A stretch of DNA of 64,000 nucleotides from Moniliophthora roreri (lineage: Eukaryota > Basidiomycota > Agaricomycetes > Agaricales > Marasmiaceae): positions 186,001-250,000 of the forward strand of contig LATX02000213.1 in the NCBI GenBank assembly GCA_001466705.2, written 5' to 3'. The notes beneath the pieces are model-generated. The model saw only the letters and a program-made list of their open reading frames with translations. It did no database searches and was not told where the DNA came from. Shown here piece after piece: positions 34,545 through 44,651 of this stretch. Made by a program: the position numbers and the translations under genes. Positions within the stretch are counted from its first letter, which is position 1. Each line of letters opens with the position of its first letter.

Positions 34545-35168
34545 TGTTACAGTTGTACGTTCACAGACTATTTTTTTCCTTCTTTCAAATTCACTGCTTG
34601 GACATTTAGGCACTCTTGAGCGCTACTTTCCTCTTTTTTACCTATGCTTCTTATTGACATCTGGACACATCCACATTCCCAGCTCCCTTTTCCTGCCTCA
34701 TGCCTATCTTCGTATTTAAGATATCATCATTGTGTCATTCATGACATCAAGGTGATGTCATTATTCTATTTGATTCTTTCTCCTTCTATTTATGATATGA
34801 TGTCATTTCTGACGTCGCTAATTGTATCATCATATTTATTTTCATTTCCTTGACATCACTTCTGATGTCATTCTCTTATTTATCATGTCATCAAAGGTAC
34901 ACTTTATTTACTAAACAAACAATGTAGCACTAACAGTTGTGTACAACTAGTAGACTACAAATGTTGTATAAGTAGATAGATTGAAGGTCTAAGCTACCTC
35001 AGCTTGACCTAGTTAATCCTTCAGACATCTTGCTCAACACGACCGAACTCAAAGATCTTTAGCACGAGCTGAAGAACTCTTTCTCGAACTTGCCCCTTTT
35101 GTCAACTTAGCGCCGCTACGTCATAGTGGTTGTTGAGTTGTTGTCGTTTCTGCGCAAGTAACGTAACA
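34545..35168 (+). repeat. 3' LTR (624 bp, full length)
   Basis: Complete LTR with TGTTAC...GTAACA ends, preceded by a short purine-rich tract (AACAGAGGGTAA at about 34533-34544) that may serve as the polypurine tract. It keeps the promoter block missing from the 5' LTR. Confidence 0.9.
34967..34974 (+). promoter_or_regulatory. TATA box in the 3' LTR
   Basis: TATAAGTA, 32 bp upstream of the sequence complementary to the PBS. Being present only in the 3' LTR, it could drive transcription outward into the DUF6698-like gene stump at 35169. Confidence 0.5.
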
Positions 35169-35690
35169 AGATGTCTACTGCTGCAAAAAAGATTAGAAAG
35201 ACCGACTCTGCCACTGTGAAGCCAAGAATGCTAGATTATATTATGAATAACCTGGAACTTGACAGTGGAGATGCATCACTCGATCCACCCATTGCCCATA
35301 AAGATGACAAGCGAGAGCATGGATTTCATCACCCAATGACCACTCAGTATATCGTCCCACGAGCTCATTACTCTGACTATTTATTTGACGCCCAAGAGTA
35401 TGTTCTCCTTTCATTTTGGACCGGAGCTCACCATCCCTTTGTAGTACAATGAAGAAACTCAAAATGGGTGAGATCGCTTACAATGCAGGAGTCTTGCCAG
35501 CCTTCCTCTACGATTTACCTCAAATTCATTCCAAAAACGTACATGCCGGATTCATGCAAGGTCAAGTTATCCGCTGTGTATGTGTGCATGATATTCTCTC
35601 TACTGATATGATGTCACTGATCAACATTACCTAGACGTATCGAGCTATATTTTGCGGTCCAAGCGCTGGCTTTGACAAGCTACAATACAC
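35169..35690 (+). pseudogene. DUF6698-like gene copy C, right part
   Basis: Resumes directly after the LTR element with MSTAAKKIRKTDSATVKPRM and no stop where copy B has one (DDKREHGFHH). Two introns with good borders (about 35399-35447 and 35579-35635) connect to EIAYNAGVLPAFLYDLPQIH and TYRAIFCGPSAGFDKL. Homology to copy B stops at about 35685, where AT-rich repeat sequence begins. It is a fragment split by the retrotransposon and truncated at its 3' end. Confidence 0.65.
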
Positions 35691-35699
35691 TTGCAATAA

Positions 35700-36085
35700 G
35701 TCCTATTAGTCATTTTAATGTCTATAACCCGCTATAACCCTTTATAACCCGTCATAACCACAGAAACCAGTTATAATTCCTTCAACCAGTCGTTTTCTCC
35801 TTAACCCTTCATATCATAAGGTACGTGTCGGATTCTCTGTTACTAGTTGTATTGTATCTGGCTCGTTGTACTTCATAGATCAAATTGTATTCCTATGCAC
35901 TCGCAATATCCCTCGAAACTCGTTATAAGCCCCATCATTCGTGCTATTCCTTGTCACCCACTTTATTATCAGCTGCTCGTCATATTACACCGTACGTGTC
36001 GTATTACCTGCTACTCATTGTATTATCCCTCACCCATTATATCTCCAGCAACTCGTTGCAATCCTCAAGACCGTTGGCGTTGGGT
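35700..36085. repeat. second cluster of TATAACCC/GTTATAA motifs
   Basis: Dense CTATAACCC, TTATAACCC and CGTTATAA units followed by repeated CGTGTCG...TACT and CTCGTTGTA/CTCGTTGCA blocks at about 40-60 bp spacing. Related in core to the cluster at 15190-15430. No coding signal. Confidence 0.5.
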
Positions 36086-37080
36086 ATCAGGCGCTATATT
36101 AGGCTGGAGATCGATTATGGTTGGAGCTATAATCAACGGTGACCTTAATGGGGGATTGTCACCAATCTCAAGGGTCAGTCCTTAGTTATAACTCTCTCCG
36201 GATTTTGCTGATGATGAGATCCCGTCATTCCCGGATGTCTGTGTAAATGCCGTCGCCTCACTCCGTTTCCATATCTAGAGCTATCACTGGCCATCTTAGT
36301 GTAATGTCACTGGCGGCCTGGCATTTCAACCACAACGCTGTCGTTTTGGCGATCAGCACAGTTAGGAGCGATCTTAAGAGTCTACTCGGAAGGTGTGTGA
36401 AAGCAGTCGCCGTATCTGTGGAATAGCCATCTATATTCTTAAAATTCATACGCAGAGTAGACACATCGACATCTCTGTACTAGGCCAATAGCCGATCTGA
36501 GGTCTACAGTTCCAACCCTCCTTCTGTGTGTGCCGTGCTTTAACCAATTGCAATGGTTTCGGATGGAGCCAGGTTGTTGTCTTGCATCATGCCATTTGCA
36601 GTCATTCGAAGTATTTGAAGTGCAACTCTGGCATGGACGAATTTAAAGTAAGAGGTCAGACTCGGGGTCGACGTCTTGGTTGGCATCAACAACATTGAGA
36701 TAGTATTGTGAACGATGGCGCCAGTGACCTTTGCCGTGCTGCGAAGAGTCAATTGATTACTGACAGACCTCTGAAGCCTTTGACGTTAACACCGTACCAG
36801 GTGCGCTGCCAACGTGCTTTTTCCTTGAAACCGGGCGACAGCATTAGTCTCGAGCGACAAGCACAGACGTGGAATAGATACTGCGAATACGAATCTGGGT
36901 TCGAGGTACTTCTGAACAATGCTAGTAGGAACTTGGAGGGTCGGTGACTTTCACGTTAACGTTCGAGCCTTCGGCCCGAGATTATGACCGCACACCCTCT
37001 CGAGGAAGCTTCGACTTTTAACGGAAAATCGGGATAGAGCTATTTTTGATAGAGACAGGTACAAAAATCAGAATTAATGA
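36086..37080. other. gene-free region
   Basis: Only short frames with no motif on either strand. No repeat or RNA gene recognised. It forms the 3' flank of the FunK1 gene. Confidence 0.45.
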
Positions 37081-37081
37081 T

Positions 37082-39533
37082 CTAGTAGCGACTCCTCGGA
37101 GCAGAACAGGCTTCAATCGCTGCGTCGAAAACAAATTTGTTCCTCAACAGCGCGGAAGCCTTTTCCCGCTCCTGGCTTCCACCAAAGAATCCATCTTCGA
37201 ACACTTCTCCAATAAAACTGAGTGAACTGTAGTGTTCTAGCTTTGGCTCTATACCTTTCAGCTCTGCTGCTTGTTCCATCGTGAGACCCATATCATCTTC
37301 TATGGTCTTGAAATAGTCAGTTTGCTGAGTGAATTCACGAACTTGGTTGGATGCCTTGTCGAACAGCATTCTCAGAAACAAGGCAGGGGCTCGCAAATGT
37401 TTGTCAACTCCCGCGAAAAACTCTGCACGACGCGTCGCATCTCTTTCCAGCTTCCGAATGTCTTCTTCTCGCTTGAAAGGAATCTTTTGCCATGTCGCGT
37501 TCTTCCACTCCTTGAATGAAGGCTCGTCAATTAGGTTACCATTCCTGAAGCGGCCCAGAATCCAAATCAAAACCCAATACAATGATTCAGCATCGTGCCG
37601 ATAGACCCTGGTCACTGAACCGTTCCTCCCATCATGGGTGAGTAAATCATTGGCCATGAAGATGAGGGTTCCGGTGTTGGAAAACCCAGCCGGCCGTGGC
37701 TCTCCAGTGAAGTGACTGAGATCCCAGTCACATAGCTTGGGCCAAGAGATCTTGGTGCAGAATCTAAGGTTAGCCTCGCTGATGTCACCGTGTTCGACAC
37801 CAAGAAGCCACAAAATAGCATGGGCTAAAAACAACATTAGAAAGTTGCTTATAGTCACTATACGGCGACGCACCTAACATGATCTTGCGATAATCTACGA
37901 AGAAAGTAGGCATATCCTTCGTGCGAGAAGTAATCGGCTCGTAAAACGGAAAGACTATAGCTCGTGGAATACGGGTTGCGTTGGGTTTCCCCTTAACTGA
38001 GAGTTTCTTCCGGATACAGTCTGTTCTGAATTCCTCGAAATCTCGGCTGCATAGTACTTCCGGTAGACACTTGAGTGCATCGTCTGCATCCGACCCAACA
38101 TACTCGCATCGTTTCCTTGNCCTCGATGAAGTCGAAACCTTCGCTCTGAAGGGGTGATTCATGATCAAAGTGCCAGATATGAATGGTGCAGCCTGTTGAG
38201 GATGACGCGTCAATGAAGTGCTATGACCATCAGAGTCGGCCGCTCACCTCTGACGACAAAGTTCATCATAAACGACCTTGTCACGCTAAAGTTTAGCGCC
38301 TCTGCAGCGTAGTCTGCCACCTGAACTACGGCAGGAGGCGCTCTTGTCCTTCCTCTGCGTTCTTGAGACGTTTCACCCGACGTCGGCCTGCTGTTTTCAG
38401 ACCCTCGAGGTGTTTTACGACTTCCAGTCCCATCGTCTGACATATATTTTCTCTTGCTCGTTCCACTTGCTTTACCTACGGCGATTCAAAAGCAAAATCA
38501 GATGCATGAATAGGATTGACGGTACCGACCAACTTACTATCGACTCCGCTCCCAGAGACACTAGCCACTTCTTCAAACGAACATTAGTCGGATCAATGAA
38601 AGTCTTCACAACCTTGTCTCATTTACCTTGGAAATTTGTACTTTCATTCATATTCCATGTTTCATAATCCAGGTAGGTGTGAACGTGAGCTTCGTAACTC
38701 TCGTCCAGCGGGTGTGTTGGAAGATCATTGGCCACTCGTGTATTTTTGAACTCCCAACAAGAACGAATATCGAACCATTCAAACGCCTTTTTAGGCGTAT
38801 TGTGGGCAAGCTTGGATAGATTGTTCACCTCTGGTGGGTCGGTCGGCCTAATATCGTGAGCCGTCTGGATACAAGTCACCGAGCTGTTGATCACGTCGGG
38901 TTTGCGACCATTTATGTTGTTGTGATTTCCGTAGATGTGACGGGGGTCATTACGAGCAAATGCTAACTCGTTACAATCTGGAGGGATGAAGGTTGCTTCC
39001 GCACAGCCTTGAAGGGCTTTAAGTCCATGATTGGCGGCGAGTACAAATGGTCCATATTTTTGGCCTTCGTGAGACTTCTTGCAGCTGAGAAAATGATGAA
39101 CCTCATGAGTAAAAGAACGAAAGACGACCATGAAAGACGCACTATTCACGAAGGTTTTCCTTCATTGTGATGATATCCGTCCCCCCTTCTTCTCCATTAG
39201 CGTAACGCGTCACGGCTTGAAACGCTTCATCGAGTAAATCTTTGCCGCCTATGACGACACCTGGCTTTCTAATTTCCTCGAGCTTCGCGATCAAAAAATC
39301 TTCAAGACGAAATGTTTGGAGCAATTTGAGATCATGCAACAGTAGAGGTGCAACTACGTCAGTACTGAAGCAATTGCGTTGGTTAGCGGTGTCCAAGGTA
39401 AGCAGTGATCAAGCACACACTTGAAGGACTCCATGTCCTGGCTTCGTCCAGCAGAACCCATATTGCCCGGTGTGCTGAATAGCGTGTTCCCGGTCGGCTT
39501 AGCTGGGGTTTTAGGAGGGTCTTGACTGGCCAT
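37082..39533 (-). CDS. FunK1 fungal-type protein kinase (contains one N)
   Basis: ATG at 39533 starts MASQDPPKTPAKPTGNTLFS; an intron (about 39421-39365) leads to the conserved N-terminal block LLLHDLKLLQTFRLEDFLIA and KPGVVIGGKDLLDEAF typical of FunK1. Further exons run through 39149-38640 and 38443-37870. The kinase C-lobe is clear: GVEHGDISEANL replaces HRD, LCDWDLSHFTG replaces DFG, and GTLIFMANDLL with YRHDAESLYWVLIWIL follows, ending SAPRSRY at TAG 37082. The N at 38120 falls in the N-lobe, where the glycine loop and catalytic Lys are not visible, so sequence is probably missing. FunK1 kinases are expanded in multicellular basidiomycetes; their targets are mostly unknown. Confidence 0.8.
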
Positions 39534-40051
39534 AATGTGAATTCAGATAGTGAGTTGAATGAGATTGAGTGATAACGAACCAGCATGTCAATCCTGCTTA
39601 AATACACGCACTAGGCAATGTGGCGGTTAGGGAGAAGAGGTCAATTATTATTCGTGGGAACTGACGAGTCCCTCTTACTCCGTTCCCTCTACGATTGTTG
39701 GTCTTGTCTTCGGCTTTCCATTGTTCTTCTGGATCAAGCTTCTGGGACCCCCCAAAAGGATGAAGAATCAATATGTCCGCTGCGATGTTCAAGTTTTCAT
39801 TGGTTACAAGCACTTTGCTCCAAAGACCTCGACGCTCAGCGCTTAGCGGCGGAAATACCAGAAACCTCTGCGGTTCATTTTTCTTCACAATGCTTAGACG
39901 GTTCCTCGTACTCGCCTATAAAGGTACAGTTGTGGTAAATCTTGGCCTATCGCATACTTCTACTATTATACAATGAATTTCATTGGTTGTGTCTGCTACT
40001 GTGCCTCGGACTTACGTGCGCCATGTTCCCGCGAAATACCAGAAGGAACAA
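39534..40051. other. upstream region of the FunK1 gene
   Basis: Contains the FunK1 promoter. Short frames on both strands have no recognisable motifs. Confidence 0.4.
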
Positions 40052-40504
40052 GCACCTTTGGTTCCCACCCAGAACGTCATATCTGATGGGCCAGAAGGGG
40101 GACACTGGTCCATCAGATTTGACGTTAGAATTTTTTTCTGGCCGCACACAGAAACCACCCTCGCATATCTCAAATAGTTTCGATAATTTTCCAGCTTGCT
40201 CACCAAGTCTTCGAGCTCTCACTGAAGTCCCTCTGCCCTCTCAGCTCAGCATTCCCCGTACTGTATGTCGTCACCTTTCAAATTCTGTCGCCGTCGCCTC
40301 GGCGTTGTCCCAACCATCAACTGCACAGGTATTCATCAACAGCCGCCTCTTGACATCGAACCATCATCATCTCGCCTCAGCCAGTCCCGAGCACCATTCC
40401 CTTTCCGGATTTATCGCCAAGACGTCGAGTGTAGTCTTCTGTTTGCCGTTTTCTAGGATCAGTAAGTCATCCTTCAACTATGTGATGTCCTCTGTGCTGA
40501 ATTA
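40052..40504 (+). repeat. 453-bp inverted repeat, left arm
   Basis: From GCACCTTTGGTTCCCACCC to TGTGCTGAATTA; nearly identical (only scattered substitutions) to the reverse complement of 42771-43223. An open frame runs through each arm but has no recognised domain. The arms enclose 2.27 kb. Confidence 0.85.
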
Positions 40505-42770
40505 TTTCAAATAACAGTCCTTTGTCTTCAATAATTTATTTTAGGCATATGTCATAGGGATAGCATCAGTATGACACTGGATCAGACTGGTTGCCTTCGG
40601 AAGAGGAATCAGTTGGTTGGGTAAAGCCAGGGAATAATGCAGTATGCTCTACGCCCATGTGATTTATGATTTGGTGCATATGCAATTACACTTAAAGCAT
40701 CAAAGTTGTTCTGACGCTCCTCAAGTAGTGAAAGAAATGATTGTACCATAATTGAAGAGAAAAGGTTCATATTCACACCCACTCTCGTCTCAAGAACCAT
40801 CACGCATTGCCATAATAAAGATTTCAAAACCTGTCAATCTACTGGAAATCCAGAGTAAGCACTGGGTTATGCTGCTACGTGGGCGGGGAGTTGTTTACAT
40901 GATTCTTTGACAGTCCAGGCTTTGTGGACCAGTATAGCCTTTCCCCCAAGCGGCCGCGCGGCGCGCGCAATGACACTTTCAGGTGTGTGTACCATGCTCA
41001 CTGGTGGTGTTTCCTGATTGCTCCTTGATGTAGGTCCACTGATCTAGACGCAAGTACGTGACTGAATTCAGACAAGTTTACCTACTAACCATAGTGCTCA
41101 GCTCTGCATCTCGCGGTCTGGTCAACAAGGCCACCGCTCTTTCAGCCCTNGTGATTGGGGAGGGAGACTTTGGAGTTTGGGCTGTAAGAATGAAGCGTCT
41201 TTAAGATAGAATAAGAATGAATGGGTAGGCGTTGGCAACATGTAGACATTTTAAATTGCATGCTCTACTATCTATTGTGGAAACCTCGCCAGTTTGATTG
41301 GATCACATATGTGATATCACCACGCTCACCACGTCGGAATCGCTTGAACACATATTATGTTGCCGCACACTGGTAACAGTTTGCTTAAAAGTAGCGCGTG
41401 CACTATTTAAGTATGAACCAACCCTAATTCATGCAAGGGGACAAGATGCATACCTTCAAGAGTGATTCACTCATTACACTCTTTGTATTTCTCGGAGAAT
41501 GCTCTGAATGTCCTGAAAGACTTTTTCAAGTGTGTGTCAAATTTTTGGTGCTGCTTTGGTTCATTCCAAATAATGTCCCGCCTGTCAATGAGTAGGATCG
41601 TTTGATGTGCACTCAATAACATCGTTATGACTGGCCATTCATGGGACCAAAAATCCTTACCTTTTCAATTGACAAGATATTGCCACTAAGGGCTTGTCAG
41701 CACTCCCCGAGCTTATATTCCGAGTTTCGAGGCATTACAATGACAGTCAGATGATAGGTGAATATTTCTTTAGATTTCGGGTATGATTCCGAGATGTCCG
41801 AGGTGAAGTTCTACATCTCAATACAGCAGGGCTTTGTCGTACGAAGCTCAATTTGATTCAATACATAATATTTATGATTTCCTCTTCATATATATGTGGA
41901 TCTAAAGCCCTATACTACAGTTCATTTTACATGCATTACTGTCTACGGCGACACTCGTGGTGTGATCTATGCCATGAGCTCCCGAATGCTCTAAGTAAAT
42001 TCAACTGGTGTTTCTGCAAATCTATGGAGTGAGTGTCAGCCATATAACACTAAGAATATAGGTCAAGATGAATACATTTACGACTAAGTAACACCAAATT
42101 TCATTTGAAGTGGCTGTCTTGGCGTTGGACCACATCCAACGTAACCCAATAAATGCAAACTTGGACACCCAATATGAATGCGAGTTTGAAAAAGGTAATT
42201 CTGTCCAATCGCCATTGAGAATAGCAAAGCGGCTGTACCTATTGCATGAGCTTTCAAGTGTCTGGACAACAACAAAGAGCATACGACACTGATGCTGCCT
42301 AGCGCTGCATCAAGGGACCAAAGGCAAGTACATCAAGGATCAAAGTTGATTTCTTTGAAAGGTCCAGTGTCAGTAGCTATCAGCACAGTAATTTGAAGCC
42401 GTGCTCACCGTAGCTTTAGCTCAACAGCAGATCTCGGCGGATTGGGTAGTAGGACAACTAGCCAGCACCTCCCAATTTCGATGCTGTGTCTCGACTTCAT
42501 TGCTTCCTAAATGTAGAGCCAAATGAGAACTTAAGCTGGAAAGAAAAAACATGCTGAGTGTCATACTTAATTATTAGTGGCGAGTGTGCATCTCACTTCA
42601 TTGCTTATCTAGCCATGGGAAAGCTCAACATTCAAACACTTGTCTCACCAATACTCATCCTGACATCCCAAGCCTGAAGTTCGTGAGTTGAAGTGTCTGA
42701 CAACGAGGCGAAAATTGCCTTAATGATCGAAGAATTAGCACCCAAATAAATATGTAGACTGCAGTTCACG
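40505..42770. other. interior of the inverted repeat, no gene recognised
   Basis: Only frames shorter than about 90 codons. A GC-rich run (CGGCCGCGCGGCGCGCGC) lies near 40953-40970 in otherwise AT-rich sequence. An N occurs at 41150. If the arms are terminal repeats, this is a non-autonomous element of about 3.2 kb. Confidence 0.45.
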
Positions 42771-43223
42771 TAATTCAGCACAGAGGACATCACATAGTTG
42801 AAGGATGACTTACTGATCCTAGAAAACGGCAAACAGAAGACTACACTCGACGTCTCGGCGATAAATCCGGAAAGGGAAGGGTGCTCGGGACTGGCTGAGG
42901 CGAGATGATGATGGTTCGATGTCAAGAGGCGGCTGTTGATGAATATCTGTGCGGTTGATGGTTGGGACAACGCCGAGGCGACGGCGACAGAATTTGAAAG
43001 GTGACGACATACAGTACGGGGAATGCCGAGCTGAGAGGGCAGAGGGACTTCAGTGAGAGCTCGAAGACTTGGTGAGCAAGCTGGAAAATTATCGAAACTA
43101 TTTGAGATATGCGAGGGTGGTTTCTGCGTGCGGCCAGAAAAAAATTCTAACGTCAAATCTGATGGACCGGTGTCCCCCTTCTGGCCCATCAGATATGACA
43201 TTCTGGGTGGGAACCAAAGGTGC
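42771..43223 (-). repeat. 453-bp inverted repeat, right arm
   Basis: Reverse complement partner of 40052-40504. Flanks at both ends show no obvious target-site duplication. Confidence 0.85.
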
Positions 43224-44595
43224 GAAAATCTAACACACATCTGACGTCCATCTGATCAACTCCGCTTGACTTCTTCTTCCCGAGCCTCCAACTTGAACCG
43301 TTATGCCAAACGAGACTTTGGAAAAGAACACTGCTCGAAACGAACTTGGAAAAAATTTGCGCCTAGCGGTCCGTGCACGAATTCCCCTGAGGACGGCGGC
43401 GGCGGCGCATTAGGATTTCTCCACCCTGCTCGCCCCTTTCTTAGTTTTTTCCCGTTTTTGGGCGCTTTTTGGCCTAAAACCGGCAGAAAAGCCGAGAAAC
43501 TGGCAGACAGGGTCCGTGAGGAAATCCTGATAGGCCCCTGTGCCCTGAATTTCCCCACATGTGCTAACTACCATCCCCGCTTCCCACAGCTCTCTCACTA
43601 GTATATCTTTTCCCTCCGCCTTATCTTTGTTGCGTTATGTGGCTGCCGCTCTTTCGATATGTCAAGATGAAGCCTGATACGATTCACGGAGTGCTGGACG
43701 TGAAACCCAGTAGGGTATGTGTAATGTTCCCTTTTCGTGTTTGTGGAACTCAAGGTATATTGACGCGTCAGGCACCTCGGAGAAGACCCAGACGAGAGCG
43801 CCGAACCATTGTCAAATGCGGCTACATGTCGTGAGTCGATTCTAGAAGATCGCTACCCTTTTACTAAGCGTTCTACGCACTATAGCTAGCGGACGATGTT
43901 GCGTTGTATCGCTCCTGGAGCTGGGTGGAGGGTTTGGAGTTGGGGCAGAGAGTTAGGCTAGAGGATTTTGCTCACTCTCGCGGTACAGCGGGAGTCTGGG
44001 TGATTTAGGTGGTAAGCTGGAGAGCTCACGTCGGTATGTAAGTTGTACTTGGTAGCATTCTCGATGTATTTTAGTAGTTATCTTCACAATATAGCTCACG
44101 AGCAGGCATTGGAATTCATGAGCAGACGAATTCCAATGCCTAATACAGCCTGTTAGGAGCTACCTACGAAATGTCGAATAATGTCGCGCGCGCACGAGAT
44201 CATGTCAGATAGTGTCTGCTAGTGGACCGATATGGCACGACTCCGTCACCGAATCGATCCGCGCGGTCCGTCGCGTCGATTAGTCATCCGCCCCTTTATT
44301 CCGTCCGAGTCATTGACTACCACCTTTGAAGCACCTTGCAGACATTTCCCCCCTCGCTCGTACCCTTCGGGAACGCAGCGAACGGGTGAAGTAAATATCG
44401 CTGTATGTCAACACGTCACCTCCGAGTCGCACTCGCAAAATCAGCCAGTGCTGTTACGATGCTCTTCCCGACGTCTTCCCGTCCTCCTGTCACAAACTAG
44501 TGTGCAAGTATCCGCTCTAGCACTATTCGAGCTCTAATTTCCGTCAGAAACAGTGTTTGTTTGCGTTAACACATGTCAATATTCGCGAAATATGG
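43224..44595. other. gene-free region upstream of the GMC gene
   Basis: Short frames without motifs. Contains the perfect hairpin at 44104-44141 and the promoter of the GMC oxidoreductase. Confidence 0.45.
44104..44141. repeat. perfect 14-bp stem, 10-nt loop hairpin
   Basis: AGGCATTGGAATTC, loop ATGAGCAGAC, then the exact reverse complement of the stem. It lies about 510 bp upstream of the GMC oxidoreductase ATG. Confidence 0.7.
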
Positions 44596-44596
44596 G

Positions 44597-44604
44597 TATA
44601 AATA
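44597..44604 (+). promoter_or_regulatory. TATA box of the GMC oxidoreductase gene
   Basis: TATAAATA inside the palindrome GGGTATAAATACCC, 55 bp upstream of the ATG at 44652, with a pyrimidine-rich stretch (TTCTCTGTCTGC) just before the start. Confidence 0.6.
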
Positions 44605-44651
44605 CCCAACTGTCAAGTTAAGACACGCATCCTCGGTTCTCTGTCTGCACT

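Larger units (their letters stand above)
27662..35168 (+). mobile_element. Ty3/Gypsy chromovirus, complete with both LTRs
   Basis: Both LTRs begin TGTTACAG and end CGTAACA, with perfect TG...CA termini. The 5-bp target duplication AGATG occurs at 27657-27661 and 35169-35173, so this is a genuine single insertion. Internal order: putative self-priming PBS, gag with a CCHC knuckle, -1 frameshift site, pol (protease, RT, RNase H, integrase, chromodomain), an extra ORF with a Cys-rich zinc motif, a small ORF, and the 3' LTR. The LTRs outside one indel are almost identical, suggesting fairly recent insertion, yet the coding frames carry at least twelve stops. The 5' LTR has lost 76 bp that contain the TATA box. 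Confidence 0.95.

Noticed and set aside
39942..40514. 190-codon plus-strand frame in the left arm of the inverted repeat
   Set aside because: It has no recognisable domain, both strands are equally open, and the matching frame in the other arm does not extend beyond the repeat. Kept as repeat only.
43266..43601. Open frame of 111 codons
   Set aside because: Composition follows a GC-rich local tract and overlaps equally long frames on the other strand.
44232..44537. 101-codon frame upstream of the GMC gene
   Set aside because: No motif, high Arg/Ser from GC-rich sequence, and no splice or promoter support.
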